Shown here piece by piece: positions 53,580 to 62,536 of a stretch of DNA of 64,000 bases. Origin of the DNA: Paenarthrobacter sp. (GTDB lineage: Bacteria > Actinomycetota > Actinomycetes > Actinomycetales > Micrococcaceae); the NCBI GenBank assembly GCA_031179305.1, contig JAPSHX010000001.1:365259-429258 (forward strand), written 5' to 3'. Under the pieces are notes generated by a model. The model searched no databases. It worked only from the letters and a program-made list of their open reading frames with translations, and was not told the origin of the DNA. Within the stretch, counting starts at the first letter, position 1. Every line of letters starts with the position of its first letter. Made by a program: the position numbers and the translations under genes.

Positions 53580-55412
53580 CTACTTCGCATAGAGCTTCTC
53601 CACAGCCGCTGAAAAGTCGTTGAGCACCGCGGCCCGCTTCAGCTTCAGCGAGGGCGTCAGGTGCCCTGACTCGACGCTGAGTTCGGCCGTGATGAAAGCG
53701 AACTTCTTGATCGACTCGGCAGCCGAGACGAGCTTGTTGGCCTCGTCCACTGCCGACTGAACAGCCGCCTTTACCCGGTCATCGCCAGCGGCTTCCTCGG
53801 GGGTCAGGGCGCCGGCCTTGTTCTCGGCGCTCCAGTCGGCAAGTCCTTCGGGGTCCAATCCGACCAGTGCCGCGACGAAGGGCCGGCCGTCGCCGACCAC
53901 TACTGCCTGACCCACCAGGGGGTGTTCGCGGAGCTTCTCCTCCAAAGGGGCCGGTGCCACGTTCTTTCCAGCGGCCGTGACCAGGAGGTCCTTCTTGCGG
54001 CCGGTGATGGTCAGGAAGCCGTCGGCGTCGAGCTCGCCGAGGTCGCCGGTGCGGAAGAAGCCGTCAACGAAGGAAGCCCGATTGGCCTCTTCATTGTTGT
54101 GGTAGCCCTTGAAGACACCAATGCCCTTGACCAGCACTTCGCCGTCCTGCGCCACCCTGATGGTGGTTCCAGGGAGGGGAATGCCCACCGTACCGATGCG
54201 GGACATGCTGGGAGTGTTGACGGTACAGGGTGCAGTGGTCTCTGTTAGCCCGTAGCCCTCAAGAACGGGAACTCCCGCGCCGTGGAAGAAATGGTTGTCC
54301 CGGAGGCTGAGGGGACTGGCTCCGGAAACCGTGTAGCCGACGTCGCCGCCGAAAACGTCCCGCACCTTGGGATAAAGGAGCTTGTTGAAAGTGGTGTGCT
54401 TCAGGCTCAGAAGCCAACCCGGTCCCTGCCCCTCACCACGGCTTGCGAGGTCCACCGCCGTCGAATATTCAACCGCGGTGGCCGAAGCTGCCGAGAAGAG
54501 GGCGGACTTACCGCTCATGGCCGCTTTGTGGCTGGCGCCCGCGTAGACCTTCTCGAAGATGCGGGGCACGGCGAGCAGGAAGGTGGGCTTGAAGGATCCA
54601 AGATCCGCCATGAGTCCGCTGGTGCCGGCACTGTGTCCCAGCGTGATGCCTGCCGTGAGGCAAACAACCTGCACAGCCCTGGCGAGGACGTGCGCCAGGG
54701 GCAGGAACATCAGGGTTCGTGCGTCTTGCTGCATGAGCAGTTCGGGGAGGAACGGGATGACGTTACGTGCCACGAGGACAAAATTGCCATGAGTGATTTC
54801 GCAGCCCTTGGGCTTGCCCGTGGTTCCGGAGGTGTAGACGATTGATGCCAGGCTCGACAGGTTCGCTGCGCTGCGCTGGCGCTCCAGTTCGGCGTCCATG
54901 ATGCCGACCCCGACGGCGGAGACGCTGGTCAGGTTGGGTGCGTCGCCGTCGTGCTCCATCCGGATGATGGCCACAGGTTCCTCAGCCAGGGCCGCTGAGT
55001 GTTCCACTACCGCATGGACGAGGCTCGCTTTGGCAGTGTCCTCCACAAAGATACGCCTGGCTCCGGAGTCCGTGAGGATCCACTCGATCTGGCTCCCCGA
55101 AGACGTCTCATAGATGGGGACGGTGACTCCGCCGGCCATCCAGATGGCGAAGTCCACCAATGTCCATTCAAAGCTTGAGCGGGACAGCACGGCTACGGGA
55201 TCTCCGGGATTGAGCCCACCCGCGATCAGGCCTTTGGCCAAGGCAGTGACGTCGGCCAGGAACCTGGCGGCCGAAATGTTCAGCCAGCCGTTCGCGGTTT
55301 TGTGCGCGTACAGGTTACCGAACGGATCCTTGTGGCAGCGTTCCAGGAGGAGGTCCGTCACGTTGGTGTTCGGGTCCGCCTCGACCAGAAGCTCCGTGCT
55401 TGCTTCCCTCAC
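53580..55412 (-). CDS. Long-chain fatty acid--CoA ligase (AMP-forming, FadD15-like)
   Basis: A cytoplasmic acyl-CoA synthetase of 610 residues. The P-loop IVYTSGTTGKPKGCEITHG, the A5 motif GYGLTETTAP, the A8 motif GFFRTGDLGELDADGFLTITGRKKD (split: GFFRTGDLGELDADG, FLTITGRKKD) and the C-terminal Lys region SLKLKR are all present. It activates fatty acids for lipid synthesis or beta-oxidation. GTG 55412 has AGGAGGAGG at 55420-55428, overlapping the stop of the upstream mannosyltransferase gene, so both are on one transcript. Confidence 0.93.
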   Translation of the reverse strand: MREASTELLVEADPNTNVTDLLLERCHKDPFGNLYAHKTANGWLNISAARFLADVTALAKGLIAGGLNPGDPVAVLSRSSFEWTLVDFAIWMAGGVTVPIYETSSGSQIEWILTDSGARRIFVEDTAKASLVHAVVEHSAALAEEPVAIIRMEHDGDAPNLTSVSAVGVGIMDAELERQRSAANLSSLASIVYTSGTTGKPKGCEITHGNFVLVARNVIPFLPELLMQQDARTLMFLPLAHVLARAVQVVCLTAGITLGHSAGTSGLMADLGSFKPTFLLAVPRIFEKVYAGASHKAAMSGKSALFSAASATAVEYSTAVDLASRGEGQGPGWLLSLKHTTFNKLLYPKVRDVFGGDVGYTVSGASPLSLRDNHFFHGAGVPVLEGYGLTETTAPCTVNTPSMSRIGTVGIPLPGTTIRVAQDGEVLVKGIGVFKGYHNNEEANRASFVDGFFRTGDLGELDADGFLTITGRKKDLLVTAAGKNVAPAPLEEKLREHPLVGQAVVVGDGRPFVAALVGLDPEGLADWSAENKAGALTPEEAAGDDRVKAAVQSAVDEANKLVSAAESIKKFAFITAELSVESGHLTPSLKLKRAAVLNDFSAAVEKLYAK

Positions 55413-55425
55413 TGCTTGCCTCCTC

Positions 55426-57243
55426 CTAGATCCACGATGGCATCCACATCCTCATCCGCCACTCCTGGTAGGTGATGACTTCCGCCGTGAGCACAGGATA
55501 GAAGAATGCTGTGGTCAGCACTGCCAGCACCAGGACCAGGGCCACTATGTAAAACCCGGATCGTCGCCGCCAGACGGGATCGCTGCTGCGTCCCAATACC
55601 AACCCCAGCACATACGTCAAGCCCAAAACCAGGAACGGTTCGAAGGAAACGGCGTAGAAGATGAACATGGTGCGTTCCGGGTACATGAACCACGGAAGGT
55701 AACCGGCGGCTACGCCGGCGAGGATGGCACCGGCACGCCAGTCGCGGCGGCCGGCCCACCAGAACAGCAAGATGACCAAGGCGATGGTTCCACCCCACCA
55801 CAGCACTGGATTGCCCACCGGCAGGATGGCCGAGGAACACGTCTCAACAACACAGCCCGGGGTACCCGGTTTGGGCGTCTGATAGAAGAACGAAGTGGGA
55901 CGGCCCATGATGAGCCACGTCCACGGGCTCGACTCATACGGATGGTCGGAGCTGAGGCCTTGATGGAATTTGTAGGCTTCAAGGTGGTAGTGCGCCAGGG
56001 ACCGAACGGAGTTGGGCAGCCAGTCCCAGCCGGGGGCCGGGTTGGTGGCAGCCCACTGCCGATAGTAAGCGTCCTTCGAGAGGAACCAACCCATCCAACT
56101 AAGCACATAGGTGACGGCGGCAACCGGGATGATGGTCACGAAGGCGGGGAGGCCATCCTTGATGATGCCGGCGCTGAACCAGCTCCGGATGCCTGCGATA
56201 CGCCGGGCGCTCAGGTCCCACAGCACGGTCATCAGTCCGAAGGCGGCCACGAAGAACAGCGCCGACCATTTGGTTCCCACAGCCAGGCCAAGGCAGAGGC
56301 CGGCAACCAGTCGCCACCACCGCATTCCAAGCCAAGGGCCCGCAACCAGTTGGGTCGGTGTGGGACGGTGTCCCGGCGAAGCAGCCGCTTGAGCGGCGAG
56401 ACGGGAAGCCAGACGACGGCGGCCGTCGTCGCGGTCCATCAATAGGGCGCCGAAAGCGGCCAGTATCCAGAGTGCCAGGAAGACGTCCAGCAGCGACGTA
56501 CGGGAGAGCACCAGATGATGGCCATCGGTGGCCAGCAGGAGCCCGGCAACAGCACCGAGAGTGTGCGAGCGGAACAGCTTCAGTGCGATGAGTGAAACGA
56601 GGAACACCGTCAGGGTGCCTGCCAAAGCCGCGCCGAACCGCCAGCCAAAGGGGTTGTCTCCGCCGAACAGCCACATCCCGAAGGCAATCATCCATTTACC
56701 GACCGGCGGGTGGACCACGTACTCGGGAGTGTTGAGTAGTATGTCCGGGTTGCCGGCATTGAAGGAATCGTTTGCGTTGGCCGGCCAACTGCGTTCGTAG
56801 CCACTTACCACATAGGAGTAGGCATCCTTGACGTAGTACGTTTCGTCGAACACCAGGCTATGCGGGGTATCCAGCCGGAAGAAGCGGAGGATGCCGCCCA
56901 GGAGCGCCGTAATGGTGGGGATCAGCCAAAACCACAAGCGCAACGAGGCCGGGTAGTCGCGCCAGCTTTGCACACCACCGATCAGGCGTTCCTTCAACGC
57001 TTGGGCGGTGTACGCCTCGGCCGGTCGGACGATCCAACGGTGGCCTTCCAGCACGCGGCCAGGCAAAGTTCCGCCGGGGCTGTCGTTCAACGCCGCCGCC
57101 TGCCGAGGTGCTAACCCGACTTCGCGGTTGGGTGCATCCGGCTGACCGCTGCTTACCTTCACAGCCATGTCTGCTGGTTCCGGGGTCGCCGGGGACACCA
57201 CCGGAGATCCGGAAGCGGTAGCAGGAATGGGCGACTGGTTCAC
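55426..57243 (-). CDS. Dolichyl-phosphate-mannose--protein mannosyltransferase (PMT, GT39)
   Basis: A 605-residue membrane enzyme with about ten to eleven helices. The N-terminal cytoplasmic tail is Pro/Ala rich. The first loop motif FDETYYVKDAYSY carries the catalytic DE, and VHPPVGKWMIAFGMWLFGG with LSRTSLLDVFLALW fits the GT39 family. It moves mannose from polyprenyl-phosphate-mannose to Ser/Thr of exported proteins (Rv1002c type). GTG start. Divergent from rsmI, as in Rv1002c-Rv1003. It uses the mannose branch begun by manA. Confidence 0.93.
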   Translation of the reverse strand: MNQSPIPATASGSPVVSPATPEPADMAVKVSSGQPDAPNREVGLAPRQAAALNDSPGGTLPGRVLEGHRWIVRPAEAYTAQALKERLIGGVQSWRDYPASLRLWFWLIPTITALLGGILRFFRLDTPHSLVFDETYYVKDAYSYVVSGYERSWPANANDSFNAGNPDILLNTPEYVVHPPVGKWMIAFGMWLFGGDNPFGWRFGAALAGTLTVFLVSLIALKLFRSHTLGAVAGLLLATDGHHLVLSRTSLLDVFLALWILAAFGALLMDRDDGRRRLASRLAAQAAASPGHRPTPTQLVAGPWLGMRWWRLVAGLCLGLAVGTKWSALFFVAAFGLMTVLWDLSARRIAGIRSWFSAGIIKDGLPAFVTIIPVAAVTYVLSWMGWFLSKDAYYRQWAATNPAPGWDWLPNSVRSLAHYHLEAYKFHQGLSSDHPYESSPWTWLIMGRPTSFFYQTPKPGTPGCVVETCSSAILPVGNPVLWWGGTIALVILLFWWAGRRDWRAGAILAGVAAGYLPWFMYPERTMFIFYAVSFEPFLVLGLTYVLGLVLGRSSDPVWRRRSGFYIVALVLVLAVLTTAFFYPVLTAEVITYQEWRMRMWMPSWI

Positions 57244-57328
57244 CCGCTCATGCTACCTTTCCATCCTTGCTGTATCCCTGAACCCCGCGGCTGCATCCTT
57301 GAAGCCCCTGCGGCATTAGGCTTGGCAG

Positions 57329-58252
57329 GTGGACGAACAACGCAGCACCCCGGACGAGACACCCTTCAACGACGACCTGGATGAGTCAGCCGCTGCCGCT
57401 GATTCCGGTGCAACTCCCGGCGTCGGCAGGATCGTGCTTGCCGCAACACCCATCGGCAATGTGGGCGACGCATCCGCGCGCTTGGTTGAACTCCTTGGCA
57501 CCTCAGACATTGTGGCTGCAGAGGACACCCGGCGTTTGCACCGGCTGGTAACGGCGCTGGGCGTCGAGGTCACCGGACGCGTCATCAGCTACCACGAGCA
57601 CAATGAAGTGGCCAAGACTGGTGAACTCCTAGACCACGTGCGCGCCGGCAAGACCATCCTGATGGTCAGCGACGCTGGCATGCCCGCGGTTTCCGACCCG
57701 GGTTTCCGTTTGGTGGAGGGCGCAGTTGCCGCCGGACTAACAGTAACTGCCGTTCCCGGACCCTCTGCGGTGCTGACGGCCTTGGCGCTGTCCGGCTTGC
57801 CCACCGACCGCTTCTGCTTTGAAGGATTCCTGCCGAGGAAGTCGGGGGATCGGAACTCACGTCTCCTTGACCTCGCAAACGAACGCCGCACCATGGTCTT
57901 CTTTGAGGCCCCACACAGGCTTGAGGTCATGTTGCGCGCACTGCACGAGCGCTTCGGGGCCGATCGCCGTGTGGCCGTGTGTCGCGAGCTGACCAAGACC
58001 TACGAGGAAGTCATCCGCGGCACGTTGCGTGAACTGCTGGAGTGGGCGGAGAACAACGAAGTACGTGGCGAAATCGCTGTGGTGGTGGGCGGTGCACCCG
58101 AACAGGAACCCGGCAAGCCTGAGGACCATGTCGCCGCGGTGAACGAACTCATTTCCCAAGGTATCCGCTTGAAGGAAGCTGTGGCCGCAGTGGCCGACGA
58201 TGCCCGCGTCAGCAAGCGGGAGCTTTATTCGGCAGTCCTCGCGGCGCGCTGA
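57329..58252 (+). CDS. rsmI: 16S rRNA (cytidine(1402)-2'-O)-methyltransferase
   Basis: A 307-residue SAM-dependent tetrapyrrole-methylase-fold enzyme that 2'-O-methylates C1402 in the ribosomal P site. Marks: LAATPIGNVGDASARL, ACEDT-like AAEDTRRLHRL, SDAGMPAVSDPGFRLV and VPGPSAVLTALALSGLP. The C-terminal HTH region KEAVAAVADDARVSKRELY is intact. The first ~35 residues are an acidic extension. GTG start. Its product SAH would be removed by AhcY. Confidence 0.95.
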   Translation: MDEQRSTPDETPFNDDLDESAAAADSGATPGVGRIVLAATPIGNVGDASARLVELLGTSDIVAAEDTRRLHRLVTALGVEVTGRVISYHEHNEVAKTGELLDHVRAGKTILMVSDAGMPAVSDPGFRLVEGAVAAGLTVTAVPGPSAVLTALALSGLPTDRFCFEGFLPRKSGDRNSRLLDLANERRTMVFFEAPHRLEVMLRALHERFGADRRVAVCRELTKTYEEVIRGTLRELLEWAENNEVRGEIAVVVGGAPEQEPGKPEDHVAAVNELISQGIRLKEAVAAVADDARVSKRELYSAVLAAR

Positions 58253-58412
58253 CGGACGCTGTGCAGCTGCACAAAACGGCGGCCTTGTGGCAGTGCGTGA
58301 AGGCGTAGACACTGCTTCTCGGGTGGCAGTACCGTGGCAGTAATTCAAGCCACTTCCGGCAACGAACCCCAGTGGTGCAATTCTCCAAAGCACCCTAGAC
58401 GAAGGAGTCGCC

Positions 58413-59894
58413 ATGACTGTCACGGTTGAACGCGAAAGCGAACTGCTGGCTTCCGTCCCTACCGGCCTGCTGATCAACGGTCAGTGGCGCCCGGCTGGTT
58501 CTGGAAAGACCTTTGATGTTGAGGACCCGGCCACGGGCAAGGTCCTGCTCAGCATCTCCGACGCCGGTGCTGAGGACGGCGCTGCCGCGCTCGACGCCGC
58601 TGCTGCCGCCCAGGCTGATTGGGCCCGCACGGCACCGCGCGAACGCGGTGAAATCCTGCGCCGCGCCTTCGAATTGGTCACCGAGCGCGCCGAAGACTTC
58701 GCACTGCTGATGACCCTTGAAATGGGCAAGCCCCTTGCCGAAGCCCGCGGTGAGGTCACCTACGGTGCCGAGTTCCTGCGTTGGTTCTCCGAGGAAGCAG
58801 TCCGCGTGTCCGGCCGCTACTCCGCTGCTCCTGATGGCAAGAACCGCCTGCTCGTGCAGAAGAAGCCGGTGGGCCCCTGCCTGCTGATTACCCCGTGGAA
58901 CTTCCCGCTGGCCATGGCCACCCGCAAGGTAGCCCCCGCCGTCGCTGCTGGTTGCACCATGGTGCTCAAGCCTGCAAACCTGACTCCGCTGACCAGCCTG
59001 CTCTTCGCTCAGGTCATGCAGGAAGCCGGTCTGCCCGCCGGTGTCCTCAACGTCATTCAGACCTCCACCGCCGGTGCCGTCACGGGTCCGCTGATCAAGG
59101 ATGACCGTCTCCGCAAGATTTCCTTCACCGGCTCCACCCCGGTTGGTCAGGCCCTGATCCGTGAAGCCGCGGATAAGGTTTTGCGCACCTCCATGGAACT
59201 GGGCGGCAACGCCCCGTTCGTGGTCTTCGAAGATGCTGACCTGGACAAGGCCGTTGAAGGTGCCATTGCCGCCAAGATGCGCAACATGGGCGAGGCTTGC
59301 ACCGCCGCGAACAGGTTCATCGTGCACGAGTCCGTGGCTGATTCCTTCGCGGAGAAGTTCGCCGCCAAGATCGGTGCATTGACCACCGCTCGCGGTACGG
59401 AGCCTGAATCCAAGGTTGGTCCGCTGATCGACGGCAAGGCCCGCGATGGCGTTCACGCCCTCGTTTCCGAAGCCGTAGCGGGAGGTGCCACAGCCGTCAC
59501 CGGTGGTGCCGCCGTCGAGGGTCCCGGCTACTTCTACCAGCCCACCGTGCTGAAGAACGTCGCAGCCGATGCCCGCATCCTGCAGGAAGAGATCTTCGGG
59601 CCGGTAGCGCCGATTATCACCTTCTCCACCGAGGATGACGCTGTTCGCCTGGCCAACAACACCGAATACGGTCTGGTGGCCTACGTCTTCACGAAGGACC
59701 TCAACCGCGGCCTTCGAATCAGCGAACGTATCGAGACCGGCATGCTCGGCCTCAACGCAGGCGTCATCTCCAACGCCGCTGCACCGTTCGGTGGCGTCAA
59801 GCAGTCCGGCCTGGGCCGCGAAGGCGGTTCTGAAGGCATCGAAGAGTACCTCTACACCCAGTACGTAGGTATCGCGGACCCTTACGCCGACTAG
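58413..59894 (+). CDS. gabD: NAD(P)-dependent succinate-semialdehyde dehydrogenase
   Basis: A 493-residue aldehyde dehydrogenase. General base Glu262 lies in ELGGNAPFVVFEDADLD and nucleophile Cys296 in MGEACTAANRF. LITPWNFPLAM and SFTGSTPVGQ form the cofactor site. The sequence is closest to GabD types, which oxidise succinate semialdehyde from GABA breakdown; other semialdehydes are possible. No gabT is in this window. ATG start after AGGAG-like GAAGGAG at about 58401-58407. A terminator follows. Confidence 0.93.
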   Translation: MTVTVERESELLASVPTGLLINGQWRPAGSGKTFDVEDPATGKVLLSISDAGAEDGAAALDAAAAAQADWARTAPRERGEILRRAFELVTERAEDFALLMTLEMGKPLAEARGEVTYGAEFLRWFSEEAVRVSGRYSAAPDGKNRLLVQKKPVGPCLLITPWNFPLAMATRKVAPAVAAGCTMVLKPANLTPLTSLLFAQVMQEAGLPAGVLNVIQTSTAGAVTGPLIKDDRLRKISFTGSTPVGQALIREAADKVLRTSMELGGNAPFVVFEDADLDKAVEGAIAAKMRNMGEACTAANRFIVHESVADSFAEKFAAKIGALTTARGTEPESKVGPLIDGKARDGVHALVSEAVAGGATAVTGGAAVEGPGYFYQPTVLKNVAADARILQEEIFGPVAPIITFSTEDDAVRLANNTEYGLVAYVFTKDLNRGLRISERIETGMLGLNAGVISNAAAPFGGVKQSGLGREGGSEGIEEYLYTQYVGIADPYAD

Positions 59895-59949
59895 GCCGCA
59901 CAGGATCCGGTCCGCCGCTCTCGCAACAAGAACGGTTGACATACGCAGG

Positions 59950-59989
59950 GGCCCGGCCCCGGAACCATAAGTTCCGGCGTCGGGCCTTT
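59950..59989. terminator. Terminator between gabD and tgpA
   Basis: Arms 59950-59965 and 59971-59986 pair over about 16 bp with one or two mismatches around a 5-nt loop. A tttgcttt run follows on the plus strand. It serves gabD and may also stop the convergent TgpA transcript. Confidence 0.8.
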
Positions 59990-60040
59990 GCTTTACCGCG
60001 GGTTGTCCTGACCGCGAACGGATCTGAACCGGGCCTGAAT

Positions 60041-62536
60041 CTAGCGGCGCTGGGGGAGCAGGCCCCTGAATCTGTGCCACCACCGGGCAACCGCCCGGCC
60101 CAGGGCCTTGCCGAGTCTTCCAACAGCCCGGAACGGCGCCCCGAGCGCATGGACCCAGCGCTGCATCATCGACGGCGGCAGCCAGTCAGCGCGGAAGCGC
60201 ACCAACCACCGGGCATTGTTTCGCAGCGCCTCACGGACGACGGCGATACGGCCCGCCGCTGCCGGCGCCGGCGTTGCCATGCGACCGTAGCGTTGCCGTT
60301 CGAAATCCGAGGTGAGGGAAGCGACTGCTGCGTGCGCGGCGTCGTCGAGCCCTCCCGAGTCTCCAAGAGCGGCACTGGAGCGCAGCCGGACGGAGAAGTG
60401 CCGGGGCGTCTCGCTGGGTGTCGATGGCACGCCGTAATCGGTAGCGAGGTCCTGCAGCTCCTCCCACGCAAGTACGGGGGAAGGATCCTTGAAACCAGGG
60501 ATGCCGGTCTCATCCGGAGGTTTTTGGTTCAGCCGGCGTCGCCGGAGGACCGTCCGGCTCAGCCTCGGGGACCAGAGGAATCCGGCGAGCAGCAACACCC
60601 CGGCCGCCGCGGCGGCGATCGCGGGGAGCGGGTTGGTAGTGGCTGAACCCGCCGAAGGGCTCTCCACCCCGGGAATCGGGACGGGCGCTGCTGCCGGCGG
60701 GGCGGGGGTTGTGAGGACTTCTTTCTCATCTGCGTTGGTGCTGAGATTACTGGGAACAGAGGATTCCGTGGCGTATTCGGGGACGACGCCCCGCGACGGC
60801 GTTGGTTCAAAGGGAACCCAGCCCAGGCCCTCAAAATACAGTTCGGGCCATGCATGAGCATCCCGGGCGTCTACCTCGTACTCCGGGAAGGAACCCTGGC
60901 CGACCAAAGCCACGGACTCGCCCGTGAGGCGGCCAGGCGCGTACCCGACGGCAATGCGGCTCGGAATGCCTTCGGCCCTCGCCATCACGGCCATGGCTGA
61001 GGAGAAATGAACACAATAGCCGCTCTTCACTGCAAGGAAATCAGCCAGGACAGAGAGGCCATTACCGTCATAGCCGTTCTGCACAGGAGCTTGCAGGGAG
61101 TAGATGAACTCGCCGGAACGCAGGTACTTCTGGAGGGCCAGCGCCTTGCCGTAGTTGCTGCCCGCGGATGCCGTAACGGTATCGGCTGTTTGGCGCACGA
61201 TGTCTGGAAGGTTGCCCGGGATCCTCAGGAAGTCTTCTGAAATGCCCTGCGGAACGGAAGTGGCTTGGGACAGGGACTCTGATGTGATCCTGGGGGCTGC
61301 GGAGAAGACGACGTACCGTTGCGCACGGGTGGTAGTCTCCGTGCTCATGATGCTCAAAGTGGCCGGATCCCATGTCCAGCGGCCGTTGAGGCCGTTCACC
61401 GAAGCCGGAGCAAACGGGGCAGGAAGGTAAGGGCTGGTGAACAGGCCTGCGTTGACGGAGGTCACGGCATTGACCACCTCGCCTTGGACGGCATACCCCG
61501 TCTCGATCCTGTCCGCACCTACGCGGCGCTCGCCTGCACGATCATCCGGAGCCCAGGTTTCGCCGTCGAAGTGGTCAATGGTGACTGACCTCAAATACAG
61601 GGGTGCGTTGGCGCTCGTGGCATACGTGATGCGACCCGAACCGGTAGGACTCCTGAGGCTGTTGCCCAGGGTGATCATGGGATTAAGCCCATTGGAGGTG
61701 CCCCACGGGCTGAGCCGTGAACCCTGCGGAAACGTGCCGGTCTCGAAACCCGGTATGGCCAAGGGCACGGTCATGGTCAATGCCAGTGCCAATCCACCAG
61801 TGATGACTGAGCGCCTGAACTGGCCGGCACCACGCCCCGAACCGGACTGGAGCCTGGCATCAGGGGCGAACCAGTGGCTGCACCCAAGGATGAGCAAATA
61901 ACCCACGGCCGCGCCGATGAATCCCGCTACTCCCACGCTCTGCGGCTTGATGGTGGCCGGAACCACCATGACCGCCAGCAGGCCGATGCCGCTGGCCGCA
62001 GGCATGGAAAGTGGGACGGCCAAGGCATCAATGAGGATCACCAGAAGCCCCAGGCAGGCACACACAACGAAGACGATTCCAGCGTTTGGTGCCACCGGCG
62101 CGCTTTCGGACACCACGGTTTCGGCGGCCCGTTTGATCAGACGTCCGACGGCGGTGAAGGTTTCGGTGGTAGGAATAAACCCCGCCAGGCTCTCCTGGCG
62201 GCAGAAGATGAAGCTGAGCACAGCTGCCAAGGTGGCAAAGGAGCCCAAAGTCGCGATCAGCGGCTGGGCCCGTAGCGCCCGGAGGACAGCAAGCGTCAGT
62301 GCCACCACTACCACGGTGGTGATCAGCGGCATGAACCAGGCCCAACCCCGGAGGACACCGTTCAAGGACAATGCCGCACCAAGCACAGCAACCACCACTG
62401 ATCCTGCCATGGCCCATGGATAGGGCCCTGGACCCGGGACCTGAGGCCGGGACGGCTTCGTGGACGAAGGCGCGCGGGCAGTTCCACCCGGTTGCGTCGG
62501 AGCGCTGGGGGAGCCCTGGTGGGATGTCGCGGTCAT
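60041..62536 (-). CDS. TgpA-like transglutaminase domain membrane protein
   Basis: An 831-residue membrane protein. After a Pro/Ser-rich N-terminus come about six to seven helices, then a large extracytoplasmic transglutaminase-like domain with Cys508 (GYCVHFSSAMAVMARAEGIP) and His561 (ARDAHAWPELYFEGLGW). A further helix (IAAAAAGVLLLAGFLW) and a cytoplasmic DUF4129-type tail end it. It could hydrolyse or crosslink peptides outside the cell; substrates are unknown. It overlaps the DUF58 gene by 4 nt, the standard partner. Confidence 0.9.
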   Translation of the reverse strand: MTATSHQGSPSAPTQPGGTARAPSSTKPSRPQVPGPGPYPWAMAGSVVVAVLGAALSLNGVLRGWAWFMPLITTVVVVALTLAVLRALRAQPLIATLGSFATLAAVLSFIFCRQESLAGFIPTTETFTAVGRLIKRAAETVVSESAPVAPNAGIVFVVCACLGLLVILIDALAVPLSMPAASGIGLLAVMVVPATIKPQSVGVAGFIGAAVGYLLILGCSHWFAPDARLQSGSGRGAGQFRRSVITGGLALALTMTVPLAIPGFETGTFPQGSRLSPWGTSNGLNPMITLGNSLRSPTGSGRITYATSANAPLYLRSVTIDHFDGETWAPDDRAGERRVGADRIETGYAVQGEVVNAVTSVNAGLFTSPYLPAPFAPASVNGLNGRWTWDPATLSIMSTETTTRAQRYVVFSAAPRITSESLSQATSVPQGISEDFLRIPGNLPDIVRQTADTVTASAGSNYGKALALQKYLRSGEFIYSLQAPVQNGYDGNGLSVLADFLAVKSGYCVHFSSAMAVMARAEGIPSRIAVGYAPGRLTGESVALVGQGSFPEYEVDARDAHAWPELYFEGLGWVPFEPTPSRGVVPEYATESSVPSNLSTNADEKEVLTTPAPPAAAPVPIPGVESPSAGSATTNPLPAIAAAAAGVLLLAGFLWSPRLSRTVLRRRRLNQKPPDETGIPGFKDPSPVLAWEELQDLATDYGVPSTPSETPRHFSVRLRSSAALGDSGGLDDAAHAAVASLTSDFERQRYGRMATPAPAAAGRIAVVREALRNNARWLVRFRADWLPPSMMQRWVHALGAPFRAVGRLGKALGRAVARWWHRFRGLLPQRR

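Noticed and set aside
58395..60083. A 562-codon frame opposite gabD.
   Set aside because: Antisense shadow crossing the gabD terminator.
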